A stretch of 45,780 nt of DNA from an uncultured bacterium (GTDB lineage Bacteria; Actinomycetota; Coriobacteriia; Coriobacteriales; Coriobacteriaceae). The notes beneath the pieces are model-generated. The model saw only the letters and a program-made list of their open reading frames with translations. It did no database searches and had not been told where the DNA came from. A program made the translations under genes and the position numbers. Positions 29,874 through 36,447 of the stretch are shown piece after piece (position 1 is the first letter of the stretch; every line of letters begins with the position of its first letter). The stretch covers positions 1 to 45,780 of the forward strand of contig CAJMLY010000016.1 in the NCBI GenBank assembly GCA_905214425.1, written 5' to 3'.

Positions 29874-31232
29874 ATGGCAGCAACTGAGCAGCTGTTCAAC
29901 GTTCGCGAGCGCAAGCGCTTTGAACGCCACGACATCTGGGAGCGCATCACCGAGAACGGCACGATTTCTGCCGCCGTCATGGTCTTCGCCGCCATCGCCG
30001 CCGTCATTTGCGCCAATACCGATGCCTACGAGGCCATCCATCACTTTTTGGAGACCCCGCTGTATGTGGGTCTGGGCAACCTTACGGCCGGTCTCACCGT
30101 TGAGCTATTCGTCAACGACTTCCTCATGGCGATTTTCTTTTTGCTGGTGGGCATTGAGCTCAAGTATGAGATGACGGTCGGCGAGCTCAAAAACCCGCGC
30201 CAGGCTATGCTTCCCATGCTGGCGGCCGTGGGCGGCGTCGTCGTTCCCGCCTGCATCTATCTGATCTTTAACCATGCCGGCGCGCACAACGGCTGGGCCA
30301 TTCCCATGGCAACCGATATTGCCTTTGCGCTGGGCGTGCTGTCGCTTTTGGGCAATCGCGTGCCCAACGGCGTGCGCGTGTTCTTCTCGACGCTCGCCAT
30401 CGCCGACGACCTCATTTCCATCGCCGCCATCGCCATCTTCTACGGTCAGAGCCCCAATCCGTTTTGGTTGGGCGCCGCCGCGCTTGTGACCTGCGCGCTC
30501 GTGTGGCTCAACAAGACGCAGCACTACCGTCTCGCCCCGTATTCGGTGCTGGGCCTGCTGCTGTGGTTCTGCATGTTCAAGAGCGGCGTACATGCCACGC
30601 TTGCTGGCGTCATCTTGGCCTTTACCATCCCGGCCAAGTGCGGCGTCAAGCTCGATAGCCTCACCGATTGGTTGGGCGAGTGCCTGCCGCTGCTCGACGA
30701 CCGCTACGACGACGAGGCGCACATCTTGGGCCAGCATGACTTTACCGTCTCGACCACCAAGGTCGAGCGCGTCATGCACCGCGTGACCCCGCCGCTCATC
30801 CGCATGGAGCGTCTGATCTCCACGCCGGTTAACTTTGTGATCCTGCCGATCTTTGCGTTTGTCAACGCGCAGGTTCGCCTGGTGGGCGTGGACATGAGCA
30901 CGCTGCTCACCGACCCGGTGACGCTCGGCGTGTACTTTGGCATGCTGCTGGGTAAGCCGATCGGTATCTTTGGCATGACGTTTGCCCTGGTTAAGCTTAG
31001 GGCCTGCGAGCTGCCGCGCAATGTCAACTGGCACATGATTGCCGGTGTGGGCATTCTGGGCGGCATCGGCTTTACCATGTCGATTCTCATCAGCGGCCTT
31101 GCCTTCCCGACGGCCCAGTTTGAGGTTCTGGCCGCCAAGGCCGCTATTCTCGCCGGCTCTGTCACCGCGGCCGTACTTGGCATGATCTACATGAGTGTGA
31201 TCTGCAAGCACCCCGCGCCCAAGAACGAGTAG
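29874..31232 (+). CDS. nhaA: Na+/H+ antiporter NhaA
   Basis: The 452-residue polytopic membrane protein exchanges sodium (or lithium) for protons. It has LLVGIELKYEMTVGEL early, GWAIPMATDIAFALGVL, the paired ion-binding aspartates in TLAIADDLISI (Asp178-Asp179), and GKPIGIFGM and GGIGFTMSILI in the C-terminal half. It is about 60 residues longer than E. coli NhaA, mostly in a hydrophilic segment (about 265-305, DDRYDDEAHIL) between helices. AAAGGAG lies 6 bp before ATG. The leader contains a terminator-like hairpin and a palindrome, suggesting regulated expression. Confidence 0.95.
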   Translation: MAATEQLFNVRERKRFERHDIWERITENGTISAAVMVFAAIAAVICANTDAYEAIHHFLETPLYVGLGNLTAGLTVELFVNDFLMAIFFLLVGIELKYEMTVGELKNPRQAMLPMLAAVGGVVVPACIYLIFNHAGAHNGWAIPMATDIAFALGVLSLLGNRVPNGVRVFFSTLAIADDLISIAAIAIFYGQSPNPFWLGAAALVTCALVWLNKTQHYRLAPYSVLGLLLWFCMFKSGVHATLAGVILAFTIPAKCGVKLDSLTDWLGECLPLLDDRYDDEAHILGQHDFTVSTTKVERVMHRVTPPLIRMERLISTPVNFVILPIFAFVNAQVRLVGVDMSTLLTDPVTLGVYFGMLLGKPIGIFGMTFALVKLRACELPRNVNWHMIAGVGILGGIGFTMSILISGLAFPTAQFEVLAAKAAILAGSVTAAVLGMIYMSVICKHPAPKNE

Positions 31233-31272
31233 GCGCGTAGAAACAGACGCCAGAGTCTGCTCGAGCGCGTGT

Positions 31273-31350
31273 AAAACGCGGTTTTGAGTGGTACTTGCCA
31301 CCTGCCGGACACCCCAGTGGCCAAAAAACGCCGTTTGTGAGTACTGTCAC
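31273..31350. repeat. Two diverged tandem units of AAAACGC repeat
   Basis: 31273-31301 (AAAACGCGGTTTTGAG...) and 31325-31350 (AAAACGCCGTTTGTGAG...) align over about 26 bases with short gaps. The second unit is the 5' half of the hairpin at 31325-31361; the first has lost its mirror half. Confidence 0.5.
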
Positions 31351-31361
31351 AAACGGCGTTT
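31325..31361 (+). terminator. Hairpin after nhaA
   Basis: AACGCCGTTTGTGA pairs with TCACAAACGGCGTT over 14 bp with a GTACTG loop, followed by TCATTTT. Probable nhaA terminator. Confidence 0.75.
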
Positions 31362-31463
31362 CATTTTAGGCGCGAAAAATAATGTACAAATCTATTCTGT
31401 CTGTGCATTAACGATTGCGTGGCTGGACGAAAAATGCCGATGCATCCTTCCAAAACCGGACAC

Positions 31464-31486
31464 AAAAGGCCAAGACTGGCCTTTTT
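31464..31486. terminator. Bidirectional small terminator
   Basis: AAAAGGCCA (31464-31472) pairs with TGGCCTTTT (31477-31485) around AGAC. It can end the leftward gene at 31565. A further hairpin CTGTTACT/AGTAACAG lies at 31499-31519. The rest of the gap 31233-31564 is AT-rich and without a gene. Confidence 0.75.
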
Positions 31487-31553
31487 AATTCAAAATCGCT
31501 GTTACTAAAAAAGTAACAGTACTCATATTTGCTATTTTTTGACCACAGGCCCC

Positions 31554-31563
31554 AATGACTAGG
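31554..31563. repeat. Half copy of the GACTAG-family element
   Basis: CCCCAATGACTAGG matches one end of the elements at 11139-11169 and 39096-39149 (CTAGTCATTGGGG on the other strand). It ends right at the stop codon of the leftward gene at 31565. Confidence 0.4.
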
Positions 31564-31564
31564 T

Positions 31565-31819
31565 TTATTCCACGGTGCCGTAGATGGCGCCCCAGCCGTG
31601 GGCGGCCAAGGCGGAGTTGAGCTGGTCGCAAAGTGACTGGCGGTCGTAATAGCCGGGCGGTAGCAGGTTCACGATTTCCATGAGATCGGGCGCCAGGTCC
31701 AAGATTTCGGCCTGTACGATCAGATCCAGGCGGTCGATGGCGTGGCGGTCGTAAAACAGTCCGTCGACCAGGCGCTGAAGGTCGCCGAATTCCTCGGCCT
31801 GGAACGATCCGTACTCCAT
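31565..31819 (-). CDS. Small conserved-looking cytoplasmic protein, unknown
   Basis: An 84-residue acidic protein, mostly helical (EEFGDLQRLVDGLFYDRHAI, LIVQAEILDLAPDLMEIVNL) with a C-terminal LPPGYYDRQSLCDQLNSALA and HGWGAIYGTVE. The family is not recognised. A strong AAGGAGG ribosome site 4 bp before the ATG, normal codon use and a following terminator argue that it is expressed. It is divergent from the aspartate aminotransferase gene across 149 bp, where TATACT at about 31922 fits the latter's promoter. Confidence 0.7.
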   Translation of the reverse strand: MEYGSFQAEEFGDLQRLVDGLFYDRHAIDRLDLIVQAEILDLAPDLMEIVNLLPPGYYDRQSLCDQLNSALAAHGWGAIYGTVE

Positions 31820-31968
31820 AGTGCCTCCTTGGGCGCTTCATGCCGGCATGCGCGGCGATTCGTAATTCATTGCGATGGACTTAATCTATCACGGCTTCAT
31901 AACGTTGCGACGGTGGCGGTCTATACTTAGAAGAATTGCAACGTACCGCTTCGTGAAAGGTCGCACCC

Positions 31969-33273
31969 ATGCAGACGATCTACCAGAAGATGGAAACCAC
32001 CGAACTCGATGCCGCCATCGAGGCGCTCAAAGCCGAGGTCGCCGAGGTCAAGGCCAAGGGCCTGGCGCTCGACATGGCCCGCGGCAAGCCGTCGCCCTCC
32101 CAGGTGGACATCTCTCGACCCATGCTCGATATCCTCAATGCCGATGCCGATCTGCACGACGGTAACGTCGACTGCTCCAACTACGGTTGCTTTGAGGGTA
32201 TTCCCTCGGCACGCAAGCTGGCGGGGGAGTTCCTGGGTTGCCCCGCCGAGCAGACGCTCGTACTGGGTTCGTCGAGCCTGCTGATCGAGCACGACATCGC
32301 CGGCATGTTCTGGCGCTGCGGCTCGTGTGGCAGCGAGCCCTGGGAGGCTTATGAGGCCGCGCACGACGGCAAGAAGGTCAAGTTCCTGTGCCCTGTTCCC
32401 GGCTACGACCGCCACTTTGGCATCACCGCCGACCTGGGTATCGAGAACGTTCCCGTCGCGATGACCGACAACGGCCCCGACATGGACGAGATCGAGCGCT
32501 TGGTTGCCGCCGACGACTCCATTAAGGGCATCTGGTGCGTGCCCAAGTATTCCAACCCCACGGGCATCACCTTTAGCGAGGACGCCGTGCGTCGCCTGGT
32601 CGAGATGCCCACGGCCGCGCCCGATTTCCGCATCTTCTGGGACAACGCCTACTGCGTGCACGACCTGTACGACGAGACCGACGAGCTCGCCAACATCTTC
32701 GATCTTGCCCGCGCGGCGGGCACCGAGGACCGCGTGGTGGCCTTTGCCTCGACGTCCAAGATCACCTTTCCGGGCGCCGGCATCGGCTTTATCGGTGCGA
32801 GCCCCGCGGTCATCGCCGAGTTCTCCAAGCGCCTGAAGGCCGGCCTCATCAGCGCCGACAAGCTCAACCAGCTGCGTCACGTGCGCTTCCTTCCCACCAT
32901 CGAGGCGGTCAAGGAGCACATGAAAAAGCATGCCGAGTTCTTGCGCCCGCGCTTTGAGGCCGTCGAGCGCAAGCTCACTGAGGGCCTGGGCGATACGGGT
33001 TGCGCTACTTGGACGCATCCCCGCGGCGGCTACTTTGTGAGCTTTGATGGCCCCGAGGGCTCGGCCCAAAAGGTCGCCGCGCTTTGTGCCGACCTAGGCG
33101 TCAAGCTCACGCCGGCTGGTGCCACCTGGCCTTATGGCAAGGATCCGCGCGACACCAACATCCGCATCGCCCCGAGCTATCCTACGGTTGAGGACCTGGA
33201 GGCCGCGCTCGACGTGCTGGTGCTGGCCGTTAAGCTTGTCGCTGCCGAGCTGGCGCGTGCCGAGCGCGCCTAA
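31969..33273 (+). CDS. Aspartate aminotransferase, type Ic
   Basis: The 434-residue fold-type I PLP enzyme matches the Asp_aminotransf family (PF12897), the group containing M. tuberculosis Rv3722c, shown to be the main aspartate aminotransferase there. Motifs: LDMARGKPSPSQVDIS, NYGCFEGIPSARKLAGE, VPKYSNPTGITFS, FWDNAYCVHDL, ASTSKITFPGAGIGF with Schiff-base Lys264, and TWPYGKDPRDTNIRIAPSYP at the end. It would link oxaloacetate/aspartate to glutamate/2-oxoglutarate and supply nitrogen. GAAAGG precedes the ATG. The STAS gene follows 51 bp later on the same strand. Confidence 0.92.
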   Translation: MQTIYQKMETTELDAAIEALKAEVAEVKAKGLALDMARGKPSPSQVDISRPMLDILNADADLHDGNVDCSNYGCFEGIPSARKLAGEFLGCPAEQTLVLGSSSLLIEHDIAGMFWRCGSCGSEPWEAYEAAHDGKKVKFLCPVPGYDRHFGITADLGIENVPVAMTDNGPDMDEIERLVAADDSIKGIWCVPKYSNPTGITFSEDAVRRLVEMPTAAPDFRIFWDNAYCVHDLYDETDELANIFDLARAAGTEDRVVAFASTSKITFPGAGIGFIGASPAVIAEFSKRLKAGLISADKLNQLRHVRFLPTIEAVKEHMKKHAEFLRPRFEAVERKLTEGLGDTGCATWTHPRGGYFVSFDGPEGSAQKVAALCADLGVKLTPAGATWPYGKDPRDTNIRIAPSYPTVEDLEAALDVLVLAVKLVAAELARAERA

Positions 33274-33324
33274 CGCGTGACATCCCGTACTATCCGCACG
33301 TTCGATACACAAAGGAGCGCATAC

Positions 33325-33639
33325 ATGGATTTGGGCATTTCTACCAATCCCACGCCGGAGCGCTACACCATTAAGGTGACCGGTGAAATCGATATCTCTA
33401 ACGCCGATAGCCTGCGTAACGCTATCGACTTGGCGCTCGAGCAGCCCACCGAGGCCGTCGAGCTCGACTTTGCCCAGGTGAGCTATATCGACTCGACGGG
33501 CGTTGGCGTGCTTGTGGGCGCCGCACACCACGCAGCCGATCACGGTAAGCGTTTTAGCTGCGTCAACGTGCAGCCCCCGGTGATGCGCGTGGTTCAGCTG
33601 CTGGGCGTCGACCAGGAGATTTCGATTACGGCGGCATAA
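33325..33639 (+). CDS. STAS-domain anti-sigma factor antagonist
   Basis: The 104-residue single STAS domain protein resembles SpoIIAA/RsbV. Strand pattern YTIKVTGEIDISNADSLRNA leads to VSYIDSTGVGVLVG, with phosphorylatable Ser57 in the D-S-T-G loop. In partner-switching systems the unphosphorylated form binds the anti-sigma kinase and frees the sigma factor. No RsbW-like kinase, sigma factor or PP2C phosphatase lies in the window. ATG 33325 follows AAAGGAGCG; an in-frame start 48 bp earlier has no ribosome site. Confidence 0.9.
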   Translation: MDLGISTNPTPERYTIKVTGEIDISNADSLRNAIDLALEQPTEAVELDFAQVSYIDSTGVGVLVGAAHHAADHGKRFSCVNVQPPVMRVVQLLGVDQEISITAA

Positions 33640-33683
33640 GCCCTGTCCCACAAGGGGTGTGCCGTTTGGCATATGTTTGTGAT

Positions 33684-33717
33684 GCGCTCGGACGTTTTGG
33701 CGTCCGGGCGCTATACT
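33684..33717 (+). promoter_or_regulatory. Palindrome abutting the -10 box of the tat operon
   Basis: GCGC-t-CGGACG (33684-33694) pairs with CGTCCG-g-GCGC (33701-33711), and TATACT (33712-33717) follows at once, 75 bp before the tat start. It may be a promoter with an overlapping operator. Confidence 0.45.
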
Positions 33718-33792
33718 TAACCGAATGAATAGACGAGTTCCGGCCGAATGGCGCGGTGCGGGCTCGACTCACATCGAGCCTTGGAGGTATGT

Positions 33793-34392
33793 GTGTTTGG
33801 TATTGGAGAGGGTGAGCTCGCGATCATCGTGGTCTTCGGCTTTTTGCTGTTTGGCCCGGATAAGCTCCCGCAGATGGGCCGCACGATCGGCCGTGCCATC
33901 CGTCAGTTCCGCGAGACGCAGGAAAAGATGACGGCCGTTGTTCAGTCCGAGATTATCGACCCGGTAAGCGAGGCCGCCTCGGCTCCGGTCAAGCCCAAGA
34001 AGGCTGCCGTCGATGACGATTCCGATGCGGACGATGATGCCGTCAAGACGGCTGCGCCCGCAAAGAAGGAGACCTTTGCCGAGCGCCGTGCCCGCCTTGC
34101 CGCCGAGAAGGCTGCGAGCGAGGGTGCCACCGAGGGCGAAGGCGCTGCCGAGGACACCAATGCCGAGGGTGCTGTCACTGCGGCTGGACCCGTTGCAGCT
34201 GCCGATGCCGCCGCCGAGTCCGAGCCTGCTGCAGAGCCGGAGCCCGAGCCCGAGCCGGCAGAACCCACGACGGCTGATCTCTACGCCCGTCGTCCCCGCA
34301 AGCGCAAGGCCGTCGTCGACCAGCTCGCTCGCGAACTCGAGGCCGAGGACGACGCCGCTGCCGCCGACGCCCCGAAGGGAGGCGATGAGTAA
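33793..34392 (+). CDS. Twin-arginine translocase TatA/TatB subunit
   Basis: A 199-residue protein: short N-terminus FGIGEGELAIIVVFGFLLFGPDKLPQ with the single membrane helix and the FGPDKLP hinge, an amphipathic helix (MGRTIGRAIRQFRETQEKM), then a long disordered tail rich in Ala, Glu and Pro ending in a basic cluster RRPRKRKA. The EGEL glutamate and tail length favour TatB, but TatA cannot be excluded; no second TatA lies nearby. GTG 33793 is chosen because GGAGG (33783-33787) is 5 bp upstream and the hydrophobic helix starts directly. Its stop overlaps the tatC start (TAATG). Confidence 0.9.
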   Translation: MFGIGEGELAIIVVFGFLLFGPDKLPQMGRTIGRAIRQFRETQEKMTAVVQSEIIDPVSEAASAPVKPKKAAVDDDSDADDDAVKTAAPAKKETFAERRARLAAEKAASEGATEGEGAAEDTNAEGAVTAAGPVAAADAAAESEPAAEPEPEPEPAEPTTADLYARRPRKRKAVVDQLARELEAEDDAAAADAPKGGDE

Positions 34393-35183
34393 TGCCTATC
34401 GGACCTGCGCGTATGCCGCTCTTCGATCACCTGGGAGAGCTCCGTCGCCGCCTGACCATCGTGGTCGTCTCGGTGTTTGCCGCAGCTATCGTGCTGTATT
34501 TCGCCACGCCTGTGGTGCTCGACATCCTGAAAGATCCCATCCGCTCCTTTGTGCCGGATGGTAAGTTCTACATCACCACCACGCTCGGCGGCTTTGGCTT
34601 GCGCTTCTCGCTGGCCATCAAGATGGCCATGGTCATGTGCACGCCCATGATCATCTGGCAGATTCTGGCATTTTTCCTGCCGGCGCTTCGCCCCAACGAG
34701 CGCAAGTGGGTCGTGCCCACGGTGCTCGCCTCGACGGTGTTGTTCTTCCTGGGCGCCATCTTCTGCTACTTCATCATTATCCCGGCAGGCTTTGAGTGGC
34801 TCATCGGCGAGACCTCGGCCGTCGCCACGGCGTGGCCCGATCTGGAGAACTATGTCAACATGGAGCTGCTCTTTATGATCGGCTTTGGTGTGGCGTTTGA
34901 GCTTCCGCTCATCATCTTCTACCTGTCTGTCTTTCACATTGTGTCCTATGCGGCCTTCCGCAGCGCCTGGCGCTACGTGTACGTGGGCCTGCTCGTGGGT
35001 TCGGCTGTGATTACGCCCGACGGTTCGCCCGTCACGCTGGGCCTTATGTACGGCGCCCTGCTCTCGCTCTACGAGATCTCGCTTGCCATCGCCCGCGTGG
35101 TCATTACCGCGCGCGAGGGCAAGAAGGGCCTGTTCGTGAGCCGTCTGGATCTGTTCTCGGATGACGAGGACGACGAGGAGTAA
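34392..35183 (+). CDS. tatC: Sec-independent protein translocase TatC
   Basis: The 263-residue six-helix membrane protein is the receptor for twin-arginine signal peptides. The opening FDHLGELRRRLTIVVVS carries the conserved acidic/basic signal-binding motif, followed by the first helix; the later FGVAFELPLIIFYL holds the conserved membrane glutamate and SAVITPDGSPVTL the last-loop motif. It ends in an acidic tail. It overlaps the TatA/B gene by one base, showing translational coupling. hypA starts 6 bp after it, so Tat and nickel-maturation genes appear to be one transcript. Confidence 0.96.
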   Translation: MPIGPARMPLFDHLGELRRRLTIVVVSVFAAAIVLYFATPVVLDILKDPIRSFVPDGKFYITTTLGGFGLRFSLAIKMAMVMCTPMIIWQILAFFLPALRPNERKWVVPTVLASTVLFFLGAIFCYFIIIPAGFEWLIGETSAVATAWPDLENYVNMELLFMIGFGVAFELPLIIFYLSVFHIVSYAAFRSAWRYVYVGLLVGSAVITPDGSPVTLGLMYGALLSLYEISLAIARVVITAREGKKGLFVSRLDLFSDDEDDEE

Positions 35184-35189
35184 ATCGGT

Positions 35190-35546
35190 ATGCATGAGGT
35201 TGGCATTGTCAACGGCATACTCGATACAGTGATTCGCGCGGCGCGTGGGGCAGGGGCCTCGCGCGCCGTTTTGGTAACGCTGCGTATCGGGGATATGACC
35301 GAAGTTGTGCACGAGGCGCTCGACTTTGCGTGGGAGACGTTTCGCGACGAGGATCCGCTCACGCAAGGCTGCGAGCTCGCTGTAGAAGAGATTCATCCGC
35401 AAAGCGAGTGTCTGGACTGCGGCGAGGTTTTCGAGCATGATCGTTTTCACTGTCGCTGCCCCCACTGTGGAGGCGCCAACGTGCGCTTGCTGCACGGCCG
35501 CGAGCTCGACATCGCCAGCATCGAGGTCGAAACTCCCGACAATTAA
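35190..35546 (+). CDS. hypA: Hydrogenase nickel metallochaperone HypA
   Basis: The 118-residue protein begins with the nickel-binding MHE (His2) followed by VGIVNGILDTV, and has a zinc ribbon with Cys74, Cys77, Cys90 and Cys93 (SECLDCGE ... RCPHCGG). It delivers nickel to [NiFe]-hydrogenase (or other nickel enzymes) together with HypB. It lies 6 bp after tatC and 163 bp before hypB; the gap to hypB is filled by a 140-bp palindromic element. No hydrogenase subunit or HypC-F gene is in the window. Confidence 0.93.
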   Translation: MHEVGIVNGILDTVIRAARGAGASRAVLVTLRIGDMTEVVHEALDFAWETFRDEDPLTQGCELAVEEIHPQSECLDCGEVFEHDRFHCRCPHCGGANVRLLHGRELDIASIEVETPDN

Positions 35547-35551
35547 CCAGC

Positions 35552-35691
35552 CTGCCATTTGGGGACGGGGTATAAGTGGTAGAAATAGATGTGCCGGGCA
35601 GCTTGACATTTCATTTTGATGTGTGCAAGCAGGCAAAGCGGTATATGTCAACGACGAAATCTACCATTTCTACCCCGTCCCCAAATGGCAG
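35552..35691. repeat. 140-bp palindromic element between hypA and hypB
   Basis: Perfect 21-bp inverted arms at 35552-35572 (ends CTGCCATTTGGGG) and 35671-35691 (ends CCCCAAATGGCAG) enclose about 98 bp with secondary complementarity (GGTAGAAAT/ATTTCTACC, TTGACAT/ATGTCAA). It starts 6 bp after the hypA stop and ends 3 bp before the hypB ribosome site. It looks like an inserted mobile palindrome rather than a designed linker. Confidence 0.88.
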
Positions 35692-35709
35692 AAGTAAGGA
35701 GTGCCGAGT

Positions 35710-36393
35710 ATGGCCGAGAAAACGATTGATATCGCATCGCCGATTTTGTCGCGCAACGAACGCCTGGCAGATCAGCTGCGTCAGCGATTTAAAGAGACGA
35801 ATACCTTTGTGATCAACGTGCTGTCGAGCCCGGGCTCGGGTAAGACCACCACGATTTTGGGCACCAATGAGCGCCTGCGTGACAAGGCGGACTTACGTTG
35901 CGCCGTCATCGAGGGCGATATCGCCTCGGACGTCGACGCCATCACCATGAAGGAAGCTGGCATGCCCGCCATTCAGATCAATACGGGCGGCCTGTGCCAC
36001 CTCGAGGGCAACATGATCATGGAGGCCGTTGACGCGTTCGATCAGGCCGTCGGGCTCGAAAACATCGATGTCATCTTTATCGAAAACGTGGGCAACTTGG
36101 TCTGCCCGGTCGACTTTGACCTGGGCGAGAACCTATCCATCATGATTCTTTCGGTGCCTGAGGGTGACGACAAACCTATCAAGTACCCGGGTATTTTCCA
36201 GCACGCCGGCGCGCAGCTGCTCAACAAGGTCGATGTGGCCCCGGCTTTCGATTTTGACATGGATAGGTATACTAAGACACTCGATGACCTCAATCCGCAG
36301 GCGCCGCGGTTTGCCGTGAGTGCTCGCAAGGGCGAGGGCATGGATGCCTGGTGCGATTGGCTCATCGGGCAGATTGAGCAAGCAAGGGCGTAA
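35710..36393 (+). CDS. hypB: Hydrogenase nickel-incorporation GTPase HypB
   Basis: The 227-residue SIMIBI-class GTPase has the P-loop VLSSPGSGKTTT, VIEGDIASDVDA (switch I), the metal-binding NTGGLCHLEG, ENVGNLVCPVDFDLGE and the guanine-specificity motif NKVD. It hydrolyses GTP to drive nickel transfer with HypA. The N-terminus lacks a histidine-rich stretch and the CxxCGC motif, so it has no nickel storage. ATG 35710 is 8 bp after TAAGGAG; a GTG three codons earlier overlaps that site. Topoisomerase follows after 54 bp. Confidence 0.95.
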   Translation: MAEKTIDIASPILSRNERLADQLRQRFKETNTFVINVLSSPGSGKTTTILGTNERLRDKADLRCAVIEGDIASDVDAITMKEAGMPAIQINTGGLCHLEGNMIMEAVDAFDQAVGLENIDVIFIENVGNLVCPVDFDLGENLSIMILSVPEGDDKPIKYPGIFQHAGAQLLNKVDVAPAFDFDMDRYTKTLDDLNPQAPRFAVSARKGEGMDAWCDWLIGQIEQARA

Positions 36394-36447
36394 GTCGGCC
36401 GCTGCAAGTGCGGGCGCAGCCGCAGAGATACGAGATAGGAGCCTCTT

